A stretch of 15,761 bases of DNA from an uncultured Pseudomonadota bacterium (GCA_946885605.1 CAMPGR010000090.1:1-15761); one strand, 5' to 3'; shown: positions 1-9,486, counted from the first letter of the stretch. A program made the numbers and translations. Notes: generated by a model not told the origin, from the sequence alone.

Positions 1-309
1 GCACACGACGATGATCGGGCGCGATTTGAACTTCTCCAGCTCTTTCAAGCGTTCCGCGAGTTGCGCCGCGGGGATGTGCCGGGCGTTCGCGATGTGACCG
101 GACGCGTATTCGCCTGCATCGCGCACGTCGACCACGATCGCGTCTCGCCGGTTGATGAGTTGCACCGCTTCGAGCGGACCCACATCGCGGCCCGGACGCG
201 CGAGCCGGGAGACGAGAGGCCAGATCAGCATGCCGCCGGTGACGACGGCGATGCCGAAGAGCACGAGGTGAAAGGGATTCTTGACCAGAAACGCCAGGAA
301 CTGCTCCAA
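1..309 (-). CDS. Membrane-anchored rhodanese-like protein (YibN-type), partial at the window edge
   Basis: The reading frame gives 103 residues before the left edge. An N-terminal hydrophobic segment (about residues 13-33) is followed by a short basic stretch and then a rhodanese fold with the VDVRDAGEYASGHI core (about 59-73). The last codon in the window, bases 1-3, encodes the Cys of an IIVVC motif. By position this is the active-site Cys of sulfurtransferases, so the catalytic loop is present only up to that Cys. I chose a TTG start at 307-309 because a GGGAG ribosome site lies 8 bases upstream and no ATG gives the conserved N-terminus. The same type of protein (YibN) sits beside gpmI and envC in E. 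coli, and here it is divergent from gpmI. The role is probably sulfur transfer or redox at the inner membrane; the substrate is unknown. The family is confident, the TTG start is inference. Confidence 0.85.
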   Translation of the reverse strand, partial: MEQFLAFLVKNPFHLVLFGIAVVTGGMLIWPLVSRLARPGRDVGPLEAVQLINRRDAIVVDVRDAGEYASGHIANARHIPAAQLAERLKELEKFKSRPIIVVC

Positions 310-521
310 AACTTGGACTCCCGGAAGATGGGCGCGATTGATTTTGCGGGTGCTTATTCTAGCAGACGAGGCCCACGCGCTACCCCCCGCCGTCCCGAAA
401 GGCCGCGCGGCGGGAGAACGTCGATGCGCGTCGTTGCTCAAACGAAGAGAGCGGCGATCGTGCGCCGTGAGCTATACTCGAACGTTACGAGGCCGTTAGG
501 CCGGCACTTGCGCAACAGATC
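310..521. promoter_or_regulatory. Intergenic region between rhodanese and gpmI, divergent promoters expected
   Basis: This 212-base gap must carry both divergent promoters. On the plus strand TATACT at 473-478 is a good -10 candidate for gpmI, but no convincing -35 lies 16-18 bases upstream. On the minus strand TAGAAT (read from 361 down to 356) is a possible -10 for the rhodanese, again with a poor -35. A small GGCC-GTTA-GGCC hairpin lies in the gpmI leader at about 491-502. No SD sequence precedes gpmI. No small ORF with a good start was seen. Confidence 0.3.
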
Positions 522-2063
522 ATGAAAGTCACTCCGGTTCTGCTCATCATACTCGACGGTTTCGGCTATCGCGAGGAATGCGAGGACAACGCGATCTGCC
601 AGGCACGCAAGCCGCATTGGGACGTGCTGTGGCAGACGTATCCGCACACTACGATAGACGCGTCTGAAAAATGGGTCGGCCTGCCGAAGAACCAGATGGG
701 AAATTCGGAGGTCGGGCACATGAGCATCGGTGCGGGCCGCGTGGTGTACCAGGACTTCACGCGCATCGAGAATGCCATCGAATCGGGTGAATTCTTCAGG
801 AACCCGGTGCTCCTCAAAGCGGTCGACACCGCGCGCGAGAGCGGGCACGCGTTGCACATCATGGGACTCGTCTCGCCCGGCGGGGTGCACAGTCACGAGT
901 CTCATATACACGCCATGATCGATCTCGCGGCACGCGGAGGAGCGCCGCGCGTCTATGTGCACGCCTTCCTCGATGGCCGCGACACGCCGCCGAGAAGCGC
1001 CGAGCCGTCCCTGACTGCGCTTACGCGCAAGTGCGAAGCGCTCGCAAACGCGCGCATCGCCTCGATCTGCGGCCGCTATTACGCAATGGATCGCGACCAG
1101 CGATGGGACCGCGTCGCAGCCGCCTACGATCTCATCACACAGGGAAAGGCGCCTTATCGCGCACCGGATGCCGTGACCGGATTGCGGATGGCGTATGCGC
1201 GCGGCGAATCCGACGAGTTCGTGAAGCCTACAGTGATTGCGCCGGAAGGCGCGGAGCCGGCGCGCATGAACGACGGAGACGTCGCCGTGCACATGAACTT
1301 CCGCGCCGACCGCGCACGCCAGCTCACACGCGCGCTCACCGACCCGAAGTTCGACGGCTTCGAGCGCGCCGTGGTGCCGCGCTTCGGCTACTTCTGCACC
1401 TTGACGTCGTACGGCAGGGATTTCAGCCATATCCCGGCCGCCTTTCCCCCGCAGTCGGTCAAGAACGGCTTCGGCGAGTATATTTCCCGGCTCGGCCTCA
1501 GGCAGCTTCGTATCGCCGAGACGGAGAAATACGCGCACGTCACGTATTTCTTCAACGGCGGCGTCGAAACGCCGTATCCCGGTGAAGATCGGATAATGGT
1601 GCCGTCGCCCAAGGTTCCCACCTACGATCTGAAGCCCGAGATGAGCGCTTACGAGGTCACCGACAAGCTCGTGGAAGCGATCGGGAGCCGCAAGTACCAC
1701 GCGATTATCTGCAACTACGCGAACGGCGACATGGTCGGGCATACGGGCAATCTCGAGGCCGCCCGGCGTGCGGTGGAAGTCCTCGACGAATGTATCGGCC
1801 GCGTCGTGCCGGCAATGCGCGAAGCCGGGGGCGAAGTCCTCATTACGGCCGATCACGGCAACGCCGAACTGCTGCGCGACCCGCAAAGCGGCCAGCCGCA
1901 CACCGCGCATACGCTGAACGTGGTGCCGCTGCTTTACATCGGACGCAAGGCGAAGATCGCCGAACGCGGGGCGCTGCAGGACATCGCCCCGACGCTGCTC
2001 TACATGATGGGCCTCGAGCAGCCGCCAGAGATGACCGGAAAGCCGCTCATACGCTTCGTGTGA
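522..2063 (+). CDS. gpmI: 2,3-bisphosphoglycerate-independent phosphoglycerate mutase
   Basis: This cytosolic enzyme interconverts 3-phosphoglycerate and 2-phosphoglycerate in glycolysis and gluconeogenesis through a phosphoserine intermediate, using two metal ions (usually Mn). The protein has 513 residues, the usual length. Metal ligand Asp12 lies in ILDGFGYRE and the phosphorylated Ser62 in GNSEVGH, at the family position. SPGGVHSH follows at about 125-132, and the second metal-binding cluster [11 protein letters not shown] is near residues 440-450. The C-terminal [15 protein letters not shown] block is also typical. The ATG at 522 gives the canonical N-terminus although no SD is visible. 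Its stop overlaps the envC GTG start, so the two are probably translationally coupled. The order gpmI-envC is shared with E. coli. Confidence 0.97.
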   Translation: MKVTPVLLIILDGFGYREECEDNAICQARKPHWDVLWQTYPHTTIDASEKWVGLPKNQMGNSEVGHMSIGAGRVVYQDFTRIENAIESGEFFRNPVLLKAVDTARESGHALHIMGLVSPGGVHSHESHIHAMIDLAARGGAPRVYVHAFLDGRDTPPRSAEPSLTALTRKCEALANARIASICGRYYAMDRDQRWDRVAAAYDLITQGKAPYRAPDAVTGLRMAYARGESDEFVKPTVIAPEGAEPARMNDGDVAVHMNFRADRARQLTRALTDPKFDGFERAVVPRFGYFCTLTSYGRDFSHIPAAFPPQSVKNGFGEYISRLGLRQLRIAETEKYAHVTYFFNGGVETPYPGEDRIMVPSPKVPTYDLKPEMSAYEVTDKLVEAIGSRKYHAIICNYANGDMVGHTGNLEAARRAVEVLDECIGRVVPAMREAGGEVLITADHGNAELLRDPQSGQPHTAHTLNVVPLLYIGRKAKIAERGALQDIAPTLLYMMGLEQPPEMTGKPLIRFV

Positions 2064-3247
2064 GCGTTGTCCGCCACGCAGGCGCATTCTTTCTCTCCCT
2101 GCTGCTCGGAGCGGCGGTTGTTGCGGATGCGCATGCCGCAAGCGCCGCCGAAGCGCGGAAGGAGTTGCGGGAGTTGCGCAACCGCATCGAGGCGCTCCAG
2201 AAAAAGCTCCAGGAAGCCGAATCGTCGCGCACCGAGGCCGTCGATGCGCTGAAGGCATCGGAACGCGCCATTTCCGATGCCAATCGTCGGTTGCGGGAAC
2301 TCGCGCTGCAGTCGGCGCACTTGAGTCGCGAGCTCGACGAACTGCGGCTGCGCACCCGGGACGGAGAAGTGGCGCTGAGCCGCCAGCAGGCCCTGCTCGA
2401 GACGATGCTCTACCAGCAGTACCTCGAGGGGCGCAGCCCGCCCCTGCAGCTCCTCCTGAGCGGAGAGGACCCCAACCGCATCGCGCGCATGCTGCACTAC
2501 CTCACGTACATCGCGCAGGCGCGCGCCGATGTGATCGACACGCTGCGCGAGAGCCTCTCCGAGCTGCGCACGCTGGCGCGGGAAACCGAGCGCAAGGCCT
2601 CGGAGCTTGACGCGGCTGCGGCCGAGGAAGCGGCACAGAAGCAACGTATCGAGGAGAAAAAGGCCGCCCGCGCCAGGGTGCTCGCGGGCATCTCACGCGA
2701 GATCGACAAGCAGCAGCGCGAGATCGGCACGCTGAAACGGAACGAAAGCCGGCTGACGCGCCTCGTCGAGGAGCTCGGTCGTGTCATCGCGCGCAAGCCC
2801 TCGCGCCTGAGGAACGAGAGCGTACCCGACGCCTCGCTCGGCAGCGGCCCGTTCGAGGCGCTCAAGGGTCGGCTCAAGCTGCCGGTGCGCGGGGAACTCG
2901 CGAACCGCTTTGGCAGTCCACGCCCCGAGGGCGGAATCACCTGGAAGGGACTGTTCATCGCTGCCAGAGCGGGAGAGGAAGTGCGCGCCATCGCTTCCGG
3001 CAGGGTGGTTTTTGCGGACTGGCTGCGCGGGTTCGGCAACCTGCTCATCATCGACCACGGGGGAGCCTACATGAGTCTCTACGGGAACAACGAGACGCTT
3101 TACCGCCGGGTGGGCGAGACGATCCGCGCCGGTGACCCCATCGCTGCCGTGGGCAATAGCGGCGGCAACGCTCATTCGGGTTTATACTTTGAGCTGCGGC
3201 ACGAAGGCCGGCCGCTCGACCCGCTGCGGTGGGTAAATATCGAGTAA
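2060..3247 (+). CDS. envC: Murein hydrolase activator EnvC (degenerate LytM/M23 domain)
   Basis: EnvC is a periplasmic coiled-coil protein that, in characterised bacteria, is recruited by FtsEX and activates cell-wall amidases during division. With the GTG at 2060 the protein has 395 residues: a signal peptide (about 1-26, cleavage near ADAHA), long Glu/Arg/Lys-rich coiled coil (about 30-250), and a C-terminal M23/LytM domain (about 272-395). The zinc ligands of active M23 enzymes are missing. The HxGxD motif reads WKGLFI (295-300) and the HxH motif reads GLYFE (374-378), so it should be a non-catalytic activator, as EnvC is. The GTG overlaps the gpmI TGA in a GTGA junction. No amidase or ftsEX gene is in the window. 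Confidence 0.93.
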   Translation: MSVVRHAGAFFLSLLLGAAVVADAHAASAAEARKELRELRNRIEALQKKLQEAESSRTEAVDALKASERAISDANRRLRELALQSAHLSRELDELRLRTRDGEVALSRQQALLETMLYQQYLEGRSPPLQLLLSGEDPNRIARMLHYLTYIAQARADVIDTLRESLSELRTLARETERKASELDAAAAEEAAQKQRIEEKKAARARVLAGISREIDKQQREIGTLKRNESRLTRLVEELGRVIARKPSRLRNESVPDASLGSGPFEALKGRLKLPVRGELANRFGSPRPEGGITWKGLFIAARAGEEVRAIASGRVVFADWLRGFGNLLIIDHGGAYMSLYGNNETLYRRVGETIRAGDPIAAVGNSGGNAHSGLYFELRHEGRPLDPLRWVNIE

Positions 3248-3284
3248 AAGCAAGGCATCACACGTAGGGCGAAGGAGCTGCGCA

Positions 3285-4718
3285 ATGCGCAACAAACTGC
3301 ATCACATCGGCCTGATCGCGCTGGGCATCCTGATGGGTGTCGCGATCAGCCTCAATTTTTCGGCAGTCGCCCAGAAAGAGGCGGGTCTCGCGCCGCTGCC
3401 GATCGAGGAGCTGCGCGCGTTCACCGAGGTGTTCGGGCGCGTCAAGAGCGACTACGTCGAGCCGGTCGAGGACAAGCGGCTCATCACGCAGGCGATCAAC
3501 GGCATGCTGACCGGGCTCGACCCGCACTCGGCCTACCTCGACCAGGAGGCGTTCCGCGAGCTGCAGGTCGGCACGCAGGGCGAGTTCGGCGGGCTCGGCA
3601 TCGAAGTCGGGATGGAGGAAGGCTTCGTGAAGGTCATCGCGCCGATCGACGACACCCCGGCCTCGCGCGCCGGGGTCAAGGCTGGCGACCTGATCGTCAA
3701 GCTGGACGATGCCTCGGTCAAGGGCATGACGCTCACCGATGCGGTGAAGCGCATGCGCGGCAAGCCGAACACCCAGATCACGCTTACCATCGTGCGCAAG
3801 GGCGAGACGAAGCCCATCGTCGTGACCATCACCCGCGCCGTCATCAAGGTGCAGAGCGTCAAGGCGAAACTGCTCGAGCCCGGCTATGCGTATTTCCGCG
3901 TGAGCCAGTTCCAGGAGCACACCGGTGAAAATCTCGCGGCGGCGATCACCCGCTTGTTCAAGGAGAACCAGAGCGCGATGAAGGGCATCGTGCTCGACCT
4001 GCGCAACGACCCGGGCGGAAGGAACGCAGCCGACACCGCCACCGCGCCGTTCAGCAACCCGCCCGGCGCGCTCGTTGTCTACACCGACGGACGCACGGAA
4101 GACTCGAAGATGAAGCTGAGCGCGAGCCCCGAAAACTATCTGCGCGGCCGCAGCAGGGACGACTTTCTCAAGAGGCTTCCGCCCGAAGTGAAGACCGTCC
4201 CGATGGTGGTGCTCGTGAACGGCGGCTCGGCATCGGCTTCGGAGATCGTCGCGGGCGCACTGCAGGACCACCGTCGCGCGGTAGTCATGGGGCAGCCGAC
4301 GTTCGGCAAGGGCTCAGTGCAGACGATACTTCCGCTCGGCAACAACACCGCGATCAAGCTCACAACGGCGCGCTACTACACGCCGAACGGCCGCTCAATC
4401 CAGGCGAAGGGGATCGTGCCCGACATTCCGCTCGATGACGCGACGGTGGTGGACAAGACCGCAGGCCTGCGGCTGCGTGAGGCGGACCTCACCAAGCATC
4501 TCACGGACGTGACGAAGGAAAAGGAGCAGGCCGAGGAGAAGGCTGAAGCCCAGGCTGCCGCGGTGAAGTACGACTTCACGCCGGCGCCGCGTCCGAAAGA
4601 CGTGGACGAGAAAGCCATGCGGCCGGAGCCGGGCGAGATCGTGTCGAAGAACGATTACGAGCTCAACCAGGCGATCGCGTTCCTGAAGAGCCGCACACTC
4701 GCCGCCCGCGTCAACTGA
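3285..4718 (+). CDS. ctpA: S41 family carboxy-terminal processing peptidase
   Basis: This is an exported serine protease of the CtpA/Prc class that trims or degrades periplasmic proteins, including cell-wall enzymes in studied species. The protein has 477 residues. An N-terminal hydrophobic segment (about 8-28) serves as signal or anchor. A PDZ domain (about 95-185, core FGGLGIEVG and VKAGDLIVKLDD) precedes the S41 protease domain (about 190-385). The Ser-Lys dyad is visible: Ser317 in GGSASASEIV and Lys342 in PTFGKGSVQT, spaced as in Prc. The C-terminal tail (about 405-440) is charged and Glu/Lys rich. The start has a good AAGGAG site. It lies 37 bases after envC, so gpmI-envC-ctpA is probably one transcript ending at the terminator at 4742-4770. 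The segment after LDLRNDPGG is unusual (see findings). Confidence 0.95.
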   Translation: MRNKLHHIGLIALGILMGVAISLNFSAVAQKEAGLAPLPIEELRAFTEVFGRVKSDYVEPVEDKRLITQAINGMLTGLDPHSAYLDQEAFRELQVGTQGEFGGLGIEVGMEEGFVKVIAPIDDTPASRAGVKAGDLIVKLDDASVKGMTLTDAVKRMRGKPNTQITLTIVRKGETKPIVVTITRAVIKVQSVKAKLLEPGYAYFRVSQFQEHTGENLAAAITRLFKENQSAMKGIVLDLRNDPGGRNAADTATAPFSNPPGALVVYTDGRTEDSKMKLSASPENYLRGRSRDDFLKRLPPEVKTVPMVVLVNGGSASASEIVAGALQDHRRAVVMGQPTFGKGSVQTILPLGNNTAIKLTTARYYTPNGRSIQAKGIVPDIPLDDATVVDKTAGLRLREADLTKHLTDVTKEKEQAEEKAEAQAAAVKYDFTPAPRPKDVDEKAMRPEPGEIVSKNDYELNQAIAFLKSRTLAARVN

Positions 4719-4741
4719 CCGCCGGCGCACACGCCGCATCG

Positions 4742-4770
4742 AAAATGCCCGGCGCGATGCCGGGCATTTT
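4742..4770 (+). terminator. Intrinsic terminator after ctpA
   Basis: A perfect 12-bp stem (AAAATGCCCGGC, loop GCGAT, GCCGGGCATTTT) lies 23 bases after the ctpA stop and ends in a T-run followed by ATTTA. It should end the gpmI-envC-ctpA transcript. The stem finishes only 11 bases before the moeB start codon. Confidence 0.9.
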
Positions 4771-4781
4771 ATTTAGCGCCC

Positions 4782-5537
4782 ATGAACGACGAGCAGCTCC
4801 TGCGTTATAGCCGCCACATCCTGCTCCCCGAAATCGGGATCGAGGGCCAGGAGAAGCTGCTCGCCGCGCGCGCGCTGGTGATAGGCGCCGGGGGACTCGG
4901 GTCGCCGGTTGCGCTCTATCTCGCCTCGGCGGGTGTGGGCCACATCACGCTCTGTGACGGCGACGATGTCGACCTCACCAATCTCCAGCGCCAGATCGTG
5001 CATCGCACGCCGTCGATCGGGCGCAAAAAGGTGGACTCGGCGCGCGCGACGCTGGCCGATATAAATCCAGAAGCGCAGGTTCGCGCACTGCCGGAACGGG
5101 TCGCGGGCGAGCGCCTCGATCAACTCGTGTCCGAAGCGGACGTCGTGATCGACGGCTGCGACAATTTCGTCACCCGCCACGCAGTGAATCGCGCGTGCGT
5201 GAAATTCCGCAAGCCCCTCGTATCCGGCGCGGCGGTGCGCTTCGACGGACAGGTTGCGGTGTTTGATATGCGGGACGCGCGCTCGCCGTGCTACCACTGC
5301 CTCTTTCCGGAAGCGGGCGAGAGTGAAGATGTGCGCTGCGCCGTGATGGGGGTCTTTGCGCCGCTCGTGGGAATCGTGGGTTCGATCCAGGCCGCGGAGG
5401 CGCTGAAGCTCATCTCGGGGACTGGTGAGCCGCTCCGCGGGCGGCTGCTCCTCGTCGATGCGCTCGCCCTGCAGATGCGCACGGTAAACTTCCGCAAGGA
5501 TCCGGCCTGCGCGGTATGTGTGGGTGCGACCGTTTGA
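4782..5537 (+). CDS. moeB: MoeB/ThiF/HesA family adenylyltransferase
   Basis: Proteins of this family adenylate the C-terminal Gly-Gly of a small sulfur carrier: MoaD for molybdopterin (MoeB) or ThiS for thiazole (ThiF). The protein has 251 residues, the normal length. It carries the nucleotide-binding loop GAGGLG (35-40), the LTNLQRQ motif (65-71) with the key Arg, two zinc CxxC pairs (C170/C173 and C243/C246), and a Cys at 186 in the RCAVMGVFAP loop. The N-terminus MNDEQLLRYSRHILLP is the classical one, which fixes the start at 4782. No SD precedes it and the ctpA terminator lies immediately upstream. No sulfur-carrier gene is nearby, so MoeB versus ThiF cannot be settled. A dual role is common in betaproteobacteria. 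Confidence 0.92.
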   Translation: MNDEQLLRYSRHILLPEIGIEGQEKLLAARALVIGAGGLGSPVALYLASAGVGHITLCDGDDVDLTNLQRQIVHRTPSIGRKKVDSARATLADINPEAQVRALPERVAGERLDQLVSEADVVIDGCDNFVTRHAVNRACVKFRKPLVSGAAVRFDGQVAVFDMRDARSPCYHCLFPEAGESEDVRCAVMGVFAPLVGIVGSIQAAEALKLISGTGEPLRGRLLLVDALALQMRTVNFRKDPACAVCVGATV

Positions 5538-5541
5538 TCCG

Positions 5542-5901
5542 TTACGTCGTTTGAGTGTTCAGCGTGGCGGGGTCCACACCGGCCGCGTAGCCCGTGCCGC
5601 CGCTCTCGGCTGTCGCCGGCGTGGCCTCAGCCGGACGCGTGACGAGCGCCTCGAGATCCGCCGCGACCTGGGCGAGATCGGGCCCGTTGCGGGTGAGCAG
5701 CTGCAGCAGCAGGCGCGCGGGAAAATCGGCGAGCGACTCGGCACGGTTGCTGCGTATGCGCGACACCGCCTCCAGCGTCGGGCGGAAATGCGTCGCCTTG
5801 AATCCCGCCTTCGAGTTCTCCATCGCCTCGATGATCGCGTTTTGCGCGCGCGCGATCCCGAGCAGGATTTCCGCGAGTTGCTGTGTGGTCACGTTGGACA
5901 T
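5542..5901 (-). CDS. Uncharacterised 119-residue protein downstream of slmA
   Basis: I do not recognise this family. The ATG at 5901 follows a strong AGGGGAGAA ribosome site. The first 90 residues look helical: an amphipathic stretch (AEILLGIARAQNAIIEAME, about 10-28), a KATHFRPTLEAVSRIRSNRAE segment (about 35-55) and a Leu-rich helix (ARLLLQLLTRNGPDLAQVAADLEALV, about 62-87). The tail from about 88 is rich in Ala, Thr, Pro and Gly and is probably disordered. There is no signal peptide, membrane segment or Cys, so it should be a small soluble cytosolic protein. It begins 37 bases after slmA and is the last gene of the argB-HAD-slmA unit. Its stop lies 4 bases from the convergent moeB stop, and no terminator is visible between them. 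Confidence 0.8.
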   Translation of the reverse strand: MSNVTTQQLAEILLGIARAQNAIIEAMENSKAGFKATHFRPTLEAVSRIRSNRAESLADFPARLLLQLLTRNGPDLAQVAADLEALVTRPAEATPATAESGGTGYAAGVDPATLNTQTT

Positions 5902-5938
5902 GATTCTCCCCTGCAAGGACTCGTAGTCTGCGGCTGCA

Positions 5939-6526
5939 TCAGGCGATGACGCCTTCCAGCAACTGCCGCCACTGTTTGCTCCACAGCTCGACCGGGTCGC
6001 GCTTGAATCCGCTCTTGGCGAACTGGTGCCAGCGCCCGGTAACGAAGCTCATCAGAAGATTCGCCTGCGCCGTCACGTCGAGCTCGGCCAGAAATTCCTG
6101 CTGCGTGACTCCGAAGCGCAGCGCCTGCTTCAAAGCGGCCTCGATGCGATCGTGGACCTGGTTGATGCGTGACTGCAGCCGTTCCTCCTCGTTCACCAGG
6201 GCGTCGCCGATCAGCACGCGCGTCATGCCGCGGTTCTTCTGAGCGAAACCGAGGAGCACGGAGACGATCGCCTCGATCTGGCGCACCGCGCTCTTCTCTT
6301 CGCTCGTGATGCGGTTGATGAGCCCGAAGAGCGAGCCCTCGATGAAGTCGATGAGTCCCTCGAACATCTGCGCCTTGCCGGTGAAGTGCCGGTAAAGCGC
6401 CGCCTCCGACACATCGAGACGCGCGGCGAGCGCCGCGGTGGTGATGCGCTCGGCGGCCGGACTCTCCAGCATCTGCGCCAGCGTATGCAGGATCTCTCTT
6501 TTTCTCTCCCCGGTTTTCGCTCCCAT
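5939..6526 (-). CDS. slmA: Nucleoid occlusion factor SlmA (TetR family)
   Basis: SlmA binds specific DNA sites over the chromosome and blocks FtsZ ring assembly over unsegregated DNA. The protein has 195 residues. An N-terminal helix-turn-helix (RITTAALAARLDVSEAALYRHFTGKAQMFEGLIDFIE, about 27-63) matches E. coli SlmA closely, and the middle part (LLGFAQKNRGMTRVLIGDAL, ERLQSRINQVHDRIEA) aligns with the FtsZ-binding dimer domain. I prefer the ATG at 6526, with GAGG 5 bases upstream; a GTG two codons earlier (6532) would overlap that site. It lies 42 bases after the HAD gene, in an apparent operon with argB. Many betaproteobacterial genomes keep slmA near argB, consistent with this identity. Confidence 0.93.
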   Translation of the reverse strand: MGAKTGERKREILHTLAQMLESPAAERITTAALAARLDVSEAALYRHFTGKAQMFEGLIDFIEGSLFGLINRITSEEKSAVRQIEAIVSVLLGFAQKNRGMTRVLIGDALVNEEERLQSRINQVHDRIEAALKQALRFGVTQQEFLAELDVTAQANLLMSFVTGRWHQFAKSGFKRDPVELWSKQWRQLLEGVIA

Positions 6527-6568
6527 CCCCACCTCGCCCGGGCCTCGAGCGGCCCGCTCGCCCCAGCC

Positions 6569-7213
6569 TCATTGTAGCCGCGTCAGCACGCGCGGCAACT
6601 GCCTCAAATTCGTGATGCTGGCGTCAACGTAGCCGGGCGCTTTCCCCGCCCGGCTCACCCACACCGTTTTCATGCCGAGCTTTTTCGCGGTCCGCAGATT
6701 CGGCAGCGTGTCTTCCACCATGATGCAGCGCTGCGGCCGCAGATGGTGGGCGCGGGCAAGCCGCAGAAACCCGTAGCAGTCGGGCTTCGGGCGGTAGCGT
6801 GTACGCTCGATGGAAAACACCTCTTCGAAGAGGTCTGCGATGCACAAGCCCTTCAGCACCGCGCGCGCGTAATGAACCGGCGCATTGGAGAACACGAACT
6901 TGCGGCCGGGCAGGCGCGCAAGCACGTGGCGCAGCTGCGGCTCGCACACCAGCATGCTTTCGAGATCGTCGAAGCGATGCGTCACCTGCAGAAAGTGCTG
7001 CGGATCGGTGCCGTGATGGCGCATGAGGCCGAGCAGCGTCGCGCCGTAGCGCGTCCAGTAGTGGCGCCGCAGGTCCGCGGCCGCCGCTTCGTCCAGGCCG
7101 AGATGCTTCTGGAGATACGCGGTCATCGCCCGGTTGATGTGCGGAAAGATGTGCGGCGCCGCGTTGTGCAGCGTGTTGTCGAGATCGAATATCCATGATC
7201 TGGCCCGGACCAC
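6569..7213 (-). CDS. HAD-superfamily pyrimidine 5'-nucleotidase-like hydrolase
   Basis: The 214-residue protein carries all four HAD motifs: DLDNTL (Asp10 nucleophile, Asp12), FSNAP (Ser109), RPKPD (Lys143) and VEDTLPN (Glu167/Asp168), with a helical cap between motifs I and II. The family resembles the SDT1/YjjG-type pyrimidine 5'-nucleotidases, which dephosphorylate UMP/CMP or non-canonical nucleotides; the actual substrate cannot be read here. No ATG lies before motif I. The GTG at 7213 has a GAGG site 6 bases upstream and places the nucleophile at residue 10, as expected. It starts 37 bases after argB, so it is probably co-transcribed with argB and slmA. Confidence 0.88.
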   Translation of the reverse strand: MVRARSWIFDLDNTLHNAAPHIFPHINRAMTAYLQKHLGLDEAAAADLRRHYWTRYGATLLGLMRHHGTDPQHFLQVTHRFDDLESMLVCEPQLRHVLARLPGRKFVFSNAPVHYARAVLKGLCIADLFEEVFSIERTRYRPKPDCYGFLRLARAHHLRPQRCIMVEDTLPNLRTAKKLGMKTVWVSRAGKAPGYVDASITNLRQLPRVLTRLQ

Positions 7214-7250
7214 GTTGTGCCTCGCCCGCGGCGTCAGACGGACGCGCGTT

Positions 7251-8728
<1,478 letters not shown>

Positions 8729-8776
8729 AAATCCTCTCCTTGACATAGTCATCGGCGCTCGGGCGCCATGCCCCGA

Positions 8777-8806
8777 ATATGGGGGGCCCGTCCCCGGCTT
8801 TTCAAG
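8777..8806 (-). promoter_or_regulatory. Sigma-32 (RpoH) heat-shock promoter of hsp20
   Basis: On the minus strand CTTGAAA (8806 to 8800) and CCCCATAT (8784 to 8777) match the E. coli sigma-32 consensus -35 and -10 elements, separated by 15 bases, within the accepted range. Transcription should start near 8770, leaving a leader of about 40 bases that contains a GC-rich hairpin (GGCGC-CCGA-GCGCC at 8754-8767) before the SD. Recognition is by consensus reading only. Confidence 0.85.
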
Positions 8807-8823
8807 TGCCGTGCGCCAGCGGG

Positions 8824-8852
8824 TTGCAGGCCCTGGAGAAAACGTCTAAATT
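8824..8852 (+). promoter_or_regulatory. Candidate sigma-70-type promoter of the ECF sigma factor gene
   Basis: TTGCAG (8824-8829) and TAAATT (8847-8852) are spaced by 17 bases, 22 bases before the start codon. The match is moderate. I found no clear GGAAC-type ECF promoter that would indicate autoregulation. Confidence 0.3.
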
Positions 8853-8874
8853 TCTGATTCTGCTGGAATAACGT

Positions 8875-9486
8875 ATGTCGGATGGCGCTATGGCCGCAGG
8901 TCACGGAACACAAACGGCTGTTCCCGGATTTAGCGCTGCGGATTGCGAGGCGTATCGCGCCTACCTCATGCGCTATGCGCTCATGCAACTGCGCGATGCG
9001 GCTGCGGCAGAGGACGCCGTTCAGGAAACGCTGCTCGCTGCGCTCGAAGCGCGCAGCGGATACTCCGGAAAATCTTCGCTCAAGACCTGGCTTACCGGCA
9101 TCCTGAAGCACAAGATCATCGACCACCTGCGCCGCCAGAGCCGGCAGCAGCCCCTCGTCGTCGATGGCGAGTCGGAGCGCAGCGAGGCCGAGATGGCGGA
9201 TGCCTACTTCGCCGCAGACGGGCACTGGCGCGATGCCCCGGCCCGATGGGCTGACCCGGACCGCGCATTCGAGAACCGGGAATTCTGGGCGATGTTCGAG
9301 CTCTGCACGAGCATGATGCCGGCGCGCATGGCGAAGGCATTCGCGATGCGGGAAGTGCTCGAGCTTTCGACGGAGGAAATCTGTAAGGAGCTGGGCATCA
9401 CGGCGACGAACTGCTGGGTGCTGCTCCACCGGGCGCGTCTGAGCCTGCGCGCATGTCTTGAAGCGAAGTGGTTCGGCAAATCGTGA
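8875..9486 (+). CDS. ECF-like sigma-70 family RNA polymerase sigma factor
   Basis: Alternative sigma factor that redirects RNA polymerase. The protein has 203 residues. Region 2 is at about 28-90 (YLMRYALMQLRDAAAAEDAVQETLLAALE, then YSGKSSLKTWLTGILKHKIIDHLRR) and region 4 at about 145-198 (the EEICKELGITATNCWVLLHRAR helix-turn-helix). The linker (about 91-144) is unusually long and carries HWRDAPARWADPDRAFENREFW, a pattern I associate with the TIGR02943 sigma family; a profile search would confirm this. The ATG at 8875 has only a weak GGAA upstream; an in-frame ATG at residue 6 is possible. Its stop overlaps the GTG of the zinc anti-sigma gene, a coupling typical of sigma/anti-sigma pairs. 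The inducing signal is unknown. Confidence 0.92.
   Translation: MSDGAMAAGHGTQTAVPGFSAADCEAYRAYLMRYALMQLRDAAAAEDAVQETLLAALEARSGYSGKSSLKTWLTGILKHKIIDHLRRQSRQQPLVVDGESERSEAEMADAYFAADGHWRDAPARWADPDRAFENREFWAMFELCTSMMPARMAKAFAMREVLELSTEEICKELGITATNCWVLLHRARLSLRACLEAKWFGKS

Noticed and set aside
1790..2059. A 5' extension of envC by 90 codons inside gpmI
   Set aside because: The extension is the shadow of gpmI in another frame; the signal peptide begins right at the GTG at 2060.
438..2258. Open minus-strand frame of about 600 codons opposite gpmI and the start of envC
   Set aside because: It lies antisense to a clearly real enzyme gene, has no recognisable domain, and reflects GC-rich codon bias.
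3258..4271. Open minus-strand frame of 337 codons opposite ctpA
   Set aside because: Antisense to the conserved PDZ and protease domains; no domain or ribosome site.
8729..8770. RNA thermometer (ROSE or fourU type) in the hsp20 leader
   Set aside because: The leader hairpin at 8754-8767 does not include the SD, and no U-rich or anti-SD stretch pairs with AGGAGAGG.
8754..8874. An autoregulatory ECF promoter for the sigma gene (GGAATAACGT just before its ATG, GGAGAAAACGTC further up)
   Set aside because: No properly spaced GGAAC-type -35 and CGTC-type -10 pair exists at a useful distance from the start.
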